From: Pseudomonas sp. S31
GTDB lineage: Bacteria > Pseudomonadota > Gammaproteobacteria > Pseudomonadales > Pseudomonadaceae
Direction of reading: 5' to 3'
Assembly (NCBI RefSeq): GCF_016648105.1
Contig: NZ_JACVVE010000027.1
Coordinates: 36,153-100,152, forward strand
DNA: 64,000 nt
The notes below the pieces were generated by a model, which saw only the letters and a list, made by a program, of their open reading frames with translations, had not been told where the DNA came from and made no database searches. Below, piece after piece: positions 29,778-37,611 of the stretch. The position numbers and the translations under genes were made by a program. Each line of letters begins with the position of its first letter. Position 1 is the stretch's first letter.

Positions 29778-30788
29778 ATGTTCGAGGAAGACAACGCGCA
29801 GTGGGGGCTGGTCCACGCCCTGGTGCTCGATGGAAAAGGCGGCGCGCGTCAGATCGCCCGTACCGAGCTGGACACCCTGCAACTGCAACCGCAGCAGAGC
29901 CTGTGGCTGCACTGGGATCGCAGCCACCCGCAGACCCGCACCTGGCTGTTGCACGACAGTGGCCTGAGCGAGTTCGCCTGCGACCTGCTGCTGGAGGAAA
30001 ACACCCGGCCACGGCTGTTGCCGCTGGCCGACGAGCAGCTGCTGTTGTTCCTGCGCGGGGTCAACCTCAACCCGGGGGCAGAGCCCGAGGACATGGTTTC
30101 GGTGCGTATCCATGCCCAGGCGCAGCGGGTCATTTCGCTACGCTTGCGCTCGCTTCGCGCCAGCGAGGAAGTTCTCCAGCAATTGGAAGAGGGCAGGGGG
30201 CCGAAATCGGCGTCCGAACTGTTGCTGTTGATGGGCGAACTGCTGACCGAAAAGGTCCAGGCGCTGGTCAGCGACCTCTCCGAACTGGCCGATCTGGAGG
30301 AAGAGAAGTTCGAATCCGACGAACGGTATTCTTCGCGACACGCCGGCCCGGAGCAGGGCAGCCTGCAGCAGATCCGTCGGCGCGCGGCGAGCTTGCGGCG
30401 CTTCCTGGCCCCGCAGCGCGAGATCTACGCGCAGCTGTCGCGTAGCAAGTGGAGCTGGTTCGCCCCGGCCGATGCCGACTACTGGAACGAGCTGAACAAC
30501 AGCCTGATCCGCTACCTCGAGGAGCTCGAACTGGCCCGCGAGCGTGCCGCGTTGGTGCTGGAAAGCGAAGACCGGCGGCGCAGCGAGCGGATGAACCTGA
30601 CCATGTACCGGTTCGGCATCATCACCTGCATCTTCCTGCCCATGAGCTTCATCACCGGCTTGCTCGGCATCAATGTCGGCGGTATTCCGGGGGCGCAGAA
30701 TCCCTATGGTTTCCTGTTCGCCTGCATCGTCGTGCTGGGGCTGGCCGTGGGGCAATGGTGGCTGTTCCGTCGTCTGCGCTGGGTTTGA
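29778..30788 (+). CDS. cmaX: CorA-family divalent cation transporter CmaX
   Basis: This 336-aa CorA/ZntB-type channel has a large N-terminal cytoplasmic domain with a long helix (residues about 130-270) and two C-terminal membrane helices. The pore motif normally written GMN reads GIN here (SFITGLLGINVGGIPG), as in the ZntB branch. The second helix is YGFLFACIVVLGLAVGQWW. In P. aeruginosa the homologous gene forms the cmaX-cfrX-cmpX operon upstream of sigX-oprF; the same order is present here. Its exact ion is unsettled (Mg or Zn). Confidence 0.88.
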   Translation: MFEEDNAQWGLVHALVLDGKGGARQIARTELDTLQLQPQQSLWLHWDRSHPQTRTWLLHDSGLSEFACDLLLEENTRPRLLPLADEQLLLFLRGVNLNPGAEPEDMVSVRIHAQAQRVISLRLRSLRASEEVLQQLEEGRGPKSASELLLLMGELLTEKVQALVSDLSELADLEEEKFESDERYSSRHAGPEQGSLQQIRRRAASLRRFLAPQREIYAQLSRSKWSWFAPADADYWNELNNSLIRYLEELELARERAALVLESEDRRRSERMNLTMYRFGIITCIFLPMSFITGLLGINVGGIPGAQNPYGFLFACIVVLGLAVGQWWLFRRLRWV

Positions 30789-30845
30789 TGGTTGTGACCC
30801 ATCGCCCGGCGGCCTCGTCTCTGACTGATACTGCGCGAGGTGCCC

Positions 30846-31109
30846 ATGCACGATCCGTTTGAAGAATCCTTGCGCGACCTGCTCAAGGCATCGCCGTCCG
30901 GCCAGGACCGAGACGACGCCGCCTGCCTGGGTCGCGTGCTGAAAACCGCCAACCGCCAGGTCGGCGCAGGCGATCTGTTCAGCTTGCTTGGCCGCTGGAG
31001 CCAGGCGCTGCTGATTGCCGTGAACAACGGTTCGGCGCATGTCGCGCCGGTCCGTCGCCACTCTACTCGCAACGCTGCCGCCGGCAGCAAAGCTGATAAG
31101 GCCGATTGA
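30846..31109 (+). CDS. cfrX: Small conserved protein CfrX
   Basis: This 87-residue protein, MHDPFEESLRDLLKASPSGQ, is recognised by position between cmaX and cmpX. It has an acidic amphipathic N-terminal half and a basic C-terminus (RRHSTRNAAAGSKADKAD), with one weakly hydrophobic stretch (LFSLLGRWSQALLIAV). The ATG at 30846 follows GAGGTGCCC; an ATG two codons earlier is also open. Its stop is 2 bases before the cmpX start, so the two are translated together. Its biochemical function is unknown. Confidence 0.8.
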   Translation: MHDPFEESLRDLLKASPSGQDRDDAACLGRVLKTANRQVGAGDLFSLLGRWSQALLIAVNNGSAHVAPVRRHSTRNAAAGSKADKAD

Positions 31110-31111
31110 TT

Positions 31112-31936
31112 ATGGAACTCAATCTCTGGACCCAGAGCCTGGTCACTGCCATGACCGCCCTTTGGACCAAGGTAGCGAACTTCATCCCCAACCTGTTCGG
31201 CGCGCTTATCGTGGTGCTGCTCGGTTTCGTGGTGGCCAAGCTGCTCGACACGCTGCTGTCCAAGCTGCTGGCCAAGTTCGGCCTCGACCGCCTGATGGCC
31301 GGTACCGGCCTGACCAAGATGCTCGGCCGTGCTGGCATCCAGGTACCGATCTCGACCTTGATCGGCAAGATCGTCTACTGGTTCGTGCTGCTGATCTTCC
31401 TGGTGTCGGCGGCCGAGTCGCTGGGCCTGGAGCGGGTCTCGGCAACCCTCGACATGCTCGCCCTGTATCTGCCCAAGGTGTTCGGTGCGGCCCTGGTGCT
31501 GCTGGCCGGCGTGCTGCTGGCGCAACTGGCCAACGGCCTGGTGCGGGGCGCCGCCGAGGGTATCGGCCTGGACTACGCCGCCGGCCTGGGGCGCATCGCC
31601 CAGGGCCTGGTGGTGATCATCAGCATTTCGGTGGCGATCAGCCAGCTGGAGGTCAAGACCGACCTGCTCAACCATGTGATCGTCATTGGCCTGATTACCG
31701 TTGGTCTGGCCGTGGCCTTGGCCATGGGCCTGGGCAGCCGCGAAATCGCCGGGCAGATCCTCGCCGGGATCTATGTGCGCGAGCTTTACCAGGTCGGCCA
31801 GCAGGTGCGAATTGGAGAGGTCGAAGGGCAAATCGAAGAGATCGGCACGGTCAAGACCACATTGCTGACCGATGATGGCGAACTGGTGTCGCTGTCTAAT
31901 CGGGTGTTGCTCGAGCAGCGAGTCAATAGCCGCTAA
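31112..31936 (+). CDS. cmpX: Mechanosensitive-type membrane protein CmpX
   Basis: This 274-aa inner-membrane protein belongs to the small-conductance mechanosensitive channel (TM_helix/MscS) superfamily. Four or five hydrophobic segments are visible: FIPNLFGALIVVLLGFVVAKLL, VYWFVLLIFLVSAAESL, VFGAALVLLAGVLLAQLA, GLVVIISISVAISQL and VIVIGLITVGLAVALAMGLG. A beta domain with VRIGEVEGQIEEIGTVKTTLL follows, as in MscS proteins. In P. aeruginosa CmpX affects SigX activity and membrane homeostasis. It sits 89 bases ahead of sigX. Confidence 0.9.
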   Translation: MELNLWTQSLVTAMTALWTKVANFIPNLFGALIVVLLGFVVAKLLDTLLSKLLAKFGLDRLMAGTGLTKMLGRAGIQVPISTLIGKIVYWFVLLIFLVSAAESLGLERVSATLDMLALYLPKVFGAALVLLAGVLLAQLANGLVRGAAEGIGLDYAAGLGRIAQGLVVIISISVAISQLEVKTDLLNHVIVIGLITVGLAVALAMGLGSREIAGQILAGIYVRELYQVGQQVRIGEVEGQIEEIGTVKTTLLTDDGELVSLSNRVLLEQRVNSR

Positions 31937-32025
31937 CCGCACAAAAGCTGTTAATGTATGCCGCCGCGAAAATTGGCCCAAGGGGCCGAGCGGCGACATT
32001 GACCTGACTGTCGGCCAGATCCGTT

Positions 32026-32616
32026 TTGAATAAAGTTCATTCGCCGCCCATGCGTTATGACCCCCGCGAACTCACCGACGAGGAGTTGGTGGCGCGTTCG
32101 CATGAGGAGCTGTATCACGTTACCCGCGCCTATGAGGAGCTCATGCGGCGCTACCAGCGGACCCTGTTCAACGTCTGTGCGCGTTACCTGGGGAACGACC
32201 GGGATGCGGACGATGTCTGTCAGGAAGTGATGCTCAAAGTGCTCTACGGGCTGAAGAACTTCGAGGGCAAGTCGAAGTTCAAGACCTGGCTCTACAGCAT
32301 CACCTACAACGAGTGCATCACCCAGTACCGCAAGGAGCGTCGCAAGCGTCGGTTGATGGATGCCCTGAGTCTGGACCCTGTCGAAGAGGCGTCCGAGGAC
32401 AAGGCACCGAAGGCCGAAGAGAAGGGCGGGCTGGACAAGTGGTTAGTGCATGTGAATCCGATCGATCGGGAAATTCTCGTGCTACGTTTTGTCGCGGAGC
32501 TGGAATTCCAGGAGATCGCCGATATCATGCACATGGGGCTCAGCGCAACGAAAATGCGCTACAAACGTGCCCTGGACAAGCTTAGAGAGAAATTTGCCGG
32601 GATGGATGAAACTTAG
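32026..32616 (+). CDS. sigX: ECF sigma factor SigX
   Basis: This 196-aa extracytoplasmic-function sigma factor has a region 2 with YLGNDRDADDVCQEVMLKVL and KFKTWLYSITYNECITQYRK, and a region 4 with REILVLRFVAELEFQEIADI followed by GLSATKMRYKRALDKL. It is nearly identical in layout to P. aeruginosa SigX, which drives oprF and fatty-acid genes under envelope stress. The best start is TTG at 32026 (MNKVHSPPMRYDPREL), matching the known N-terminus; the internal ATG at 32050 is the alternative. No anti-sigma gene is adjacent, so control probably acts through CmpX or transcription. Confidence 0.95.
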   Translation: MNKVHSPPMRYDPRELTDEELVARSHEELYHVTRAYEELMRRYQRTLFNVCARYLGNDRDADDVCQEVMLKVLYGLKNFEGKSKFKTWLYSITYNECITQYRKERRKRRLMDALSLDPVEEASEDKAPKAEEKGGLDKWLVHVNPIDREILVLRFVAELEFQEIADIMHMGLSATKMRYKRALDKLREKFAGMDET

Positions 32617-32648
32617 TCCTACGCAAATATCTCTAACCAATCGGCGAG

Positions 32649-32660
32649 TTCTGCTAGACT
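32649..32660 (+). promoter_or_regulatory. Candidate oprF -10 region
   Basis: TTCTGCTAGACT resembles an extended -10 (TGN then TAGACT, four of six to TATAAT) about 70 bases before the oprF ATG. No good -35 is present, and oprF is also expected to use a SigX promoter whose boxes I could not place. Confidence 0.3.
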
Positions 32661-32727
32661 TGCCGTCGAGTTGTCCCCCCGGATTTTGGTGGGACTGCTT
32701 AACTATCACCAGATGGGGATTTAACGG

Positions 32728-33762
32728 ATGAAATTGAAAAACACCTTGGGCTTGGCCATTGGTTCGCTTGTAGCCGCCACTTCGATTGGCGCTATGGCAC
32801 AAGGTCAAGGCGCCGTCGAGACTGAAATCTTCTACAAGAAAGAATTCTTCGACAGCCAGCGCGACTTCAAGAACGACGGCAACCTGTTCGGCGGTTCCAT
32901 CGGTTACTTCCTGACCGATGACGTCGAACTGCGTCTGGGCTACGACGAAGTGCACAACGCTCGTGGCGACGACGGCAAGAACATCAAGGGCTCGAACACC
33001 GCCCTGGACGCCGTTTACCACTTCAACAACCCGTACGACGCCATCCGTCCATACGTGTCGGCTGGTTTCTCCCACCAGAGCCTGGGCCAGACTGGCCGTG
33101 GCGGTCGTGACCACTCCACCTTCGCCAACATCGGCGCTGGCGCCAAGTGGTACATCACCGACATGTTCTACGCCCGTGCCGGCGTTGAAGCTCAGTACAA
33201 CATCGACCAGGGCGACACCGAGTGGGCCCCGAGCGTTGGCGTTGGTCTGAACTTCGGCGGTAGCCCGAAGCAAGCTGAAGTCGCTCCGGCTCCAGTTGCC
33301 GAAGTCTGCTCCGACAGCGACAACGATGGCGTTTGCGACAACGTCGACAAGTGCCCAGACACCCCGGCCAACGTTACCGTTGACGCCGACGGCTGCCCGG
33401 CTGTTGCCGAAGTCGTTCGCGTTGAGCTGGACGTCAAGTTCGACTTCGACAAGTCGGTCGTCAAGCCTAACAGCTACGGCGACATCAAGAACCTGGCTGA
33501 CTTCATGAAGCAGTACCCACAGACCACCACCACCGTGGAAGGTCACACTGACTCCGTCGGCCCAGACGCTTACAACCAGAAGCTGTCCGAGCGTCGTGCC
33601 AACGCTGTCAAGCAGGTCCTGACCCAGCAGTACGGTGTTGAATCGAGCCGTGTTGACTCGGTTGGCTACGGCGAAACCCGTCCGGTTGCCGACAACGCCA
33701 CCGAAGAAGGCCGCGCTATCAACCGTCGCGTTGAAGCTCAGGTCGAAGCTCAGGCCAAGTAA
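32728..33762 (+). CDS. oprF: Major outer-membrane porin OprF
   Basis: This 344-aa porin is an OmpA-family structural protein linking outer membrane to peptidoglycan. Signal peptide residues 1-24 end AMA before QGQGAVETEIFYKKEFFD. An eight-strand barrel follows to about residue 175, then a Pro/Ala hinge (KQAEVAPAPVAEV) and a type-3 thrombospondin-like calcium segment DSDNDGVCDNVDKCPDTP with four cysteines in this linker, and a C-terminal OmpA domain (TTTTVEGHTDSVGPDAYN, then LSERRANAVKQVL). Codon use is highly biased, fitting an abundant protein. sigX lies directly upstream and a strong terminator follows. Confidence 0.98.
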   Translation: MKLKNTLGLAIGSLVAATSIGAMAQGQGAVETEIFYKKEFFDSQRDFKNDGNLFGGSIGYFLTDDVELRLGYDEVHNARGDDGKNIKGSNTALDAVYHFNNPYDAIRPYVSAGFSHQSLGQTGRGGRDHSTFANIGAGAKWYITDMFYARAGVEAQYNIDQGDTEWAPSVGVGLNFGGSPKQAEVAPAPVAEVCSDSDNDGVCDNVDKCPDTPANVTVDADGCPAVAEVVRVELDVKFDFDKSVVKPNSYGDIKNLADFMKQYPQTTTTVEGHTDSVGPDAYNQKLSERRANAVKQVLTQQYGVESSRVDSVGYGETRPVADNATEEGRAINRRVEAQVEAQAK

Positions 33763-33781
33763 TTGGTTTGAAGCTTCAATG

Positions 33782-33807
33782 AAAAACCCGGCCTCGGCCG
33801 GGTTTTT
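33782..33807. terminator. Bidirectional terminator between oprF and the kinase gene
   Basis: AAAAACCCGGCC and GGCCGGGTTTTT form a perfect stem with a two-base core, giving a T-run on both strands. It serves oprF and the converging nas operon. Confidence 0.93.
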
Positions 33808-33871
33808 CTTTGCCTGGGATTTGTGGGCCCTTTCGCGGCGATTCGACGCCTCGAAAGGGCCTGCACTGTTT

Positions 33872-35539
33872 TTACCCCTTGAGCAGAATGAACACCAGCA
33901 CCAGGTTCACCAGCAAAGACAGCAGCGCCAGGGTGCGCCAGACCTTCAGCGGCTCGCGCTCGAGCAGCGGCCGCGCTCGGTCGGGCAGTTCCTGGCGATC
34001 ACCGCGTTCGAGCAACAGCAACCATTGCTCGGCGGTCTCGAAGCGTTGCGCGGGGGCCACTGCCACGGCCTGCAGCAGGTTGTGCTGCAACCACTCCGGC
34101 AGGTCGGGGCGGTAGCGTGCGGCATTGACCGGTTGGCCGAAGCGCGGGCGCTGGAAGGCTTCCACCTCGCCGTAGGGGTAATGGCCGGTCAGCAGGTGGT
34201 ACAGGGTCACGCCCACCGCGTAGAGATCCTGGCGCGGGCCAGGAGAGTGTCCTTCGAATGCCTCAGGGGCGATGAACGAGGGCGTGCCCGGGACTTCGAA
34301 CGGCAGGTCTTCGGACAACCCAGGGCAGTACGCCAGGCCGAAGTCCAGCAGGCGCAGTTGGCCGTCCTGGCCCAGGTGCAGGTTCTCGGGCTTGATGTCC
34401 CGATGCACCAGGTTGCGCCGATGCAGCACGCCCACTGCCTGCAACAGCTGGCGGGCCACCTCCAGCCATTGGGGCAGCGGCAGGGGGCCCTGCTCGGCGA
34501 GGATCTCGGCCAGGCTGTGGCCGCTGTATTCGCGCATCACGTAGTACAGGTGCTGGCGTTGGTTGCCCGCGTGCAGCTCGGGGAAATGTCGCCCGGCGAC
34601 GCGGCGCAGGAACCACTCCTCCAGCAGCAAACCCTGGGCCGCGCCGGGCCCGTCATGGTCGGCCGGCAGGGTCTTGAGCAGCCAGGGCTGGTCATGGCTG
34701 TCGCGCACCCGGTAGAGCAGCGACTGGCGGCTCTGCGCCAGCAGGCTATCGACCTTCCAGCCATCGATCGACTGGCCGCCGCGCAATGGGCCAGGCAGCG
34801 GCCACTGGCTCAGTTGCGCCAGGGTGTCGCCGAGGTTGGCCGGGCCGAGTTGCTCGACCTGTACCAGCAGGGCACTGGCGTTGTCCTGGCTGCCATTGTG
34901 GTGTGCGCTGGCCACCAGAGTGTCGACTGTGACCTGGGGGTCGTTCTGCTCGCGCAGGATCGACTGAATGTGCGAGTCGCCGAGGCTGGCCCACACGCCA
35001 TCGCTCACCAGCAGGAAGCGCTCGCCGGGTTGCAGCTCGCCCTCCAGGTAATCGACCAGCAGGTGCTGGTCCAGGCCCAGGGCGCGCTTGAGCACATGCT
35101 GCATGCCGGGCTGGTCCCATACGTGGTCTTCGCTCAGGCATTGCAACTGGCCGTCGTGCCAGCGATAGGCGCGGCAGTCACCCACATGCGCCAGTGTGTA
35201 GCGTCGCCCGCGCAGCACCAGGGCGCTGAGCGTGGTGAGCAGCGGCTGGCCGTTGCCCTGGGCACGCAGCCAGCGGTTCTGCGCGCTGAGCAGCCGGTCC
35301 AGGGCCTGGGCCACGCCCCAGGTCGCCGGGGTGGCGTAGTAGTCCATGGCCAGAGCCTGCAGGCTGGCTCTTGCTGCCAGGCCACCGTCGGCGCACTGGC
35401 TGACGCCGTCGGCGAGGGCGAACAGATAGCCTTTGCTGGCCGCCAGTTCCGGTGCCGGGGTCACCAGGCGCAGGGCGTCCTGGTTTTCCGCACGGGGGCC
35501 GGTGGCACTGGCCTGGGCGAAGCTCAGTTGCAGGCTCAT
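33872..35539 (-). CDS. Fused PP2C phosphatase/Ser-Thr protein kinase
   Basis: This 555-aa protein joins two opposing enzymes. Residues 1-240 are a PP2C-type phosphatase (ATGPRAENQDALRLV, LFALADGVSQCADGG, FLLVSDGVWASLGD). Residues about 255-510 are an Hanks-type kinase with the catalytic loop LVHRDIKPENLHL, DFG in LRLLDFGLAY and an APE-like APEAFEGHSPG. A C-terminal helix (TLALLSLLVNLVLVFILL) anchors it in the inner membrane. It starts 9 bases after the nasA stop and ends the nas transcript. The homologue in P. aeruginosa also sits by nasA. Its substrates are unknown; regulation of nitrate uptake or reduction is plausible from context only. Confidence 0.92.
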   Translation of the reverse strand: MSLQLSFAQASATGPRAENQDALRLVTPAPELAASKGYLFALADGVSQCADGGLAARASLQALAMDYYATPATWGVAQALDRLLSAQNRWLRAQGNGQPLLTTLSALVLRGRRYTLAHVGDCRAYRWHDGQLQCLSEDHVWDQPGMQHVLKRALGLDQHLLVDYLEGELQPGERFLLVSDGVWASLGDSHIQSILREQNDPQVTVDTLVASAHHNGSQDNASALLVQVEQLGPANLGDTLAQLSQWPLPGPLRGGQSIDGWKVDSLLAQSRQSLLYRVRDSHDQPWLLKTLPADHDGPGAAQGLLLEEWFLRRVAGRHFPELHAGNQRQHLYYVMREYSGHSLAEILAEQGPLPLPQWLEVARQLLQAVGVLHRRNLVHRDIKPENLHLGQDGQLRLLDFGLAYCPGLSEDLPFEVPGTPSFIAPEAFEGHSPGPRQDLYAVGVTLYHLLTGHYPYGEVEAFQRPRFGQPVNAARYRPDLPEWLQHNLLQAVAVAPAQRFETAEQWLLLLERGDRQELPDRARPLLEREPLKVWRTLALLSLLVNLVLVFILLKG

Positions 35540-35548
35540 CGACCTGCC

Positions 35549-36760
35549 TCAGACCCGCGCCGCGGTGACGGCCGCCGAGCCCCAGGTGGTGCGCCAGCGA
35601 CGCTTGACGCCATGCAGGCCGAACCAGGCCAGCACGCCGAGGCTGGCGAACAACCACAGGGCCAGCTGGTAGTCGCCGGTGTGTTGCTTGATGGTGCCCA
35701 GCCCGGCGGCGAGCAGGAAGCCGCCGATGCCGCCGGCCATGCCGATCAGCCCGGTCATCACCCCGATTTCCTGGCGGAAGCGCTGCGGCACCAATTGGAA
35801 CACCGCGCCGTTGCCAGCGCCAAGGCCGAGCATGGCGCTGACGAACAGCGCCAGGGCTGCCATGGCGCTAGGCAGGTTGAAGCCGACCGCAGCGATGCAG
35901 ATGGCGGCCACGCTGTACATCGCCAACAGGGTGCGGATGCCGCCGAAGCGGTCGGCCAGGGCGCCGCCCAGTGGGCGCATCAGGCTGCCAGCGAAGACGC
36001 AGGCGGCGGTGTAGTAGCCGGCGGTGACCGGGCTCAGTCCGTACTGGTCGCTGAAGTAGCCGGGCAGGGCGCTGGCCAGGCCGATGAAGCCGCCGAAGGT
36101 GACGCTGTAGAAGAACATGAACCACCAGCTGTCGCGGTCACCGAGGGCCTTGAAGTAGTCGGCCATGGCCTTGGGCTTGGGCCGTTGCGGGGCATTGCGC
36201 GCCAGCAGGGCGAATATCAGCAGGGTCAGCAGCAGTGGGATCAGGGCGAAGCCGAACACATTGTTCCAGCCAAAGCCTGCGGCCAGCACCGGGGCCAGCA
36301 GGGCGGCGAACACCGTGCCGGAGTTGCCAGCGCCGGCGATGCCCATGGCCTTGCCTTGGTGCTGCGGCGGATACCATTGCGAGGCCAGCGGCAGCGACAC
36401 CGCGAACGAAGCGCCGGCAAAGCCCAGGAATACACCCAGCAGCAGTGCTTGCTCGTAGGTGTGCACGCCAAGGTACCAGGCGCCGGCCAGAGCGCAGATC
36501 ACCGCGACCTGGCCGATCAGGCCGGCGGTCTTCGGCGACAGGCGATCGACCAGCATACCCATGGCAAAGCGCAGCACGGCGCCGGCAAGAATCGGCGTGG
36601 CGACCATCAGGCCCCGTTGCTGTGCACTCAACTGCAGGTCGGCGGCAATCTGCACCGCTAGCGGGCCGAGCAGGTACCAGACCATGAAGCTCAGGTCGAA
36701 ATAGAGGAACGCGGCGAACAGCGTGGGCACATGCCCGGATTTCCAGAAGCTGGTACTCAT
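35549..36760 (-). CDS. nasA: Nitrate transporter NasA (NarK/NNP family)
   Basis: This 403-aa MFS permease of the nitrate/nitrite porter family imports nitrate for assimilation. The family signature GNSGTVFAALLAPVLAAGFG (nitrate signature in helix 5) and the second GLGAGNGAVFQLVPQRFRQ in helix 11 are both present. The ATG at 36760 begins MSTSFWKSGHVPTLFAAFLY; an ATG eight codons upstream is open but not family-like. A sigma-54 promoter and a leader terminator lie upstream, and nasT and nasS precede it on the same strand, so expression should depend on nitrogen limitation and on nitrate through NasT antitermination. Confidence 0.94.
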   Translation of the reverse strand: MSTSFWKSGHVPTLFAAFLYFDLSFMVWYLLGPLAVQIAADLQLSAQQRGLMVATPILAGAVLRFAMGMLVDRLSPKTAGLIGQVAVICALAGAWYLGVHTYEQALLLGVFLGFAGASFAVSLPLASQWYPPQHQGKAMGIAGAGNSGTVFAALLAPVLAAGFGWNNVFGFALIPLLLTLLIFALLARNAPQRPKPKAMADYFKALGDRDSWWFMFFYSVTFGGFIGLASALPGYFSDQYGLSPVTAGYYTAACVFAGSLMRPLGGALADRFGGIRTLLAMYSVAAICIAAVGFNLPSAMAALALFVSAMLGLGAGNGAVFQLVPQRFRQEIGVMTGLIGMAGGIGGFLLAAGLGTIKQHTGDYQLALWLFASLGVLAWFGLHGVKRRWRTTWGSAAVTAARV

Positions 36761-36790
36761 CGAACACCTCACTCGGCAATGCAACGGAAC

Positions 36791-36838
36791 AAAAAAACGC
36801 CGCTACCCGCTCCATGGGAGGTGGAGGGGAGAGCGACG
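36791..36838 (-). terminator. nasA leader terminator (attenuator)
   Basis: On the minus strand the arms CGTCGCT and AGCGGCG pair (one G-U), with inner CUCC/GGAG pairing, and are followed directly by seven T ending 30 bases before the nasA ATG. A terminator between a promoter and its gene, beside nasT, is the arrangement used for NasT/ANTAR antitermination. Confidence 0.8.
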
Positions 36839-36893
36839 TCTTTGTCGGTATGGGGATGGGGCAACCGCCGTTGGCTACCGGTGTGATTTATTC

Positions 36894-36909
36894 AGCAAGA
36901 GATGGGCCA
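36894..36909 (-). promoter_or_regulatory. Sigma-54 promoter of nasA
   Basis: Minus-strand TGGCCC-N5-TTGCT matches the sigma-54 consensus TGGCAC-N5-TTGCW with the invariant GG and GC at the right spacing. Transcription would start near 36883, leaving a leader of about 120 bases that contains the terminator. Confidence 0.75.
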
Positions 36910-36950
36910 ACTTATGGATGGGCTTGGCGTTGGATCTTCGCTGGGGGTGA

Positions 36951-36980
36951 GATCGAGCGCCGCCCGCGCGGCGCTCGATC
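36951..36980. repeat. Perfect 30-bp palindrome
   Basis: Arms GATCGAGCGCCGC and GCGGCGCTCGATC flank CCGC with no mismatch. It sits between the nasT end and the nasA promoter. The sequence following (AGGCGCC, then GGCGAACC) is shared with the copy at 14083. Confidence 0.9.
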
Positions 36981-37024
36981 TACCAGGCGCCAAAGATCGC
37001 CAGGCGAACCCCGCCGCCCCATCC

Positions 37025-37600
37025 TCACCCCAGCATTTCATGCATGGCGATGATCTGCTCGGCCACCTGGATCAGCTTCTGCTGGCGGCTCATCGCCTGG
37101 CGCCGCATCAGGGTGTAGGCTTGCTCCTCGTTGCAGTCCTTCATCTTCATCAGCAAGCCCTTGGCCTGCTCGATGCGCTTGCGCTCGGCCAGTTGCTGGT
37201 CGCGGGCCAGTAGTTGCGCCTTGAGCGCCTGGTCGCTTTCGAAGCGGACCATGGCCACGTCGAGGATCGGCTGCAGGCGCGCGGCATGGATCCCTTCGAC
37301 GATGTAGGCGCTGACCCCGGCCTGGATAGCCTGGCGCATCACCCCGGGGTCGTGTTCGTCGGTAAACAGCACGATCGGATGCGGCCGGTCCCGGCTGAGC
37401 AGTACCACGTGTTCCATCACGTCGCGGCCCGGTGAGTCGCTATCGATCAGCACCACGTCGGGGTGCACCGTTTCGACGCAGGCGGGCAGGTCGATGGTCA
37501 GAGTCGGGGCTTCGATGACCTCGAAGCCAGCCTCGCTCAGGGCCGCCTTGAGGCGACCGAGCTTCATCTGGGTGTCGTCTATCAGCAGGATGCGCAGCAT
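37025..37600 (-). CDS. nasT: ANTAR antitermination regulator NasT
   Basis: This 191-aa response-regulator-like protein binds leader RNA to prevent termination of nitrate assimilation genes. It has an N-terminal receiver-like domain (MLRILLIDDTQMKLGRLKAA) and a C-terminal ANTAR domain with ERKRIEQAKGLLMKMKDCNE and AYTLMRRQAMSRQQKLIQVA. The ATG at 37600 follows GAGGAAGACCACC, an ideal ribosome site. It starts 11 bases after the nasS stop. Without nitrate NasS is known to sequester NasT; nitrate releases it to act on the leader of nasA just downstream. Confidence 0.95.
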   Translation of the reverse strand: MLRILLIDDTQMKLGRLKAALSEAGFEVIEAPTLTIDLPACVETVHPDVVLIDSDSPGRDVMEHVVLLSRDRPHPIVLFTDEHDPGVMRQAIQAGVSAYIVEGIHAARLQPILDVAMVRFESDQALKAQLLARDQQLAERKRIEQAKGLLMKMKDCNEEQAYTLMRRQAMSRQQKLIQVAEQIIAMHEMLG

Positions 37601-37611
37601 GGTGGTCTTCC

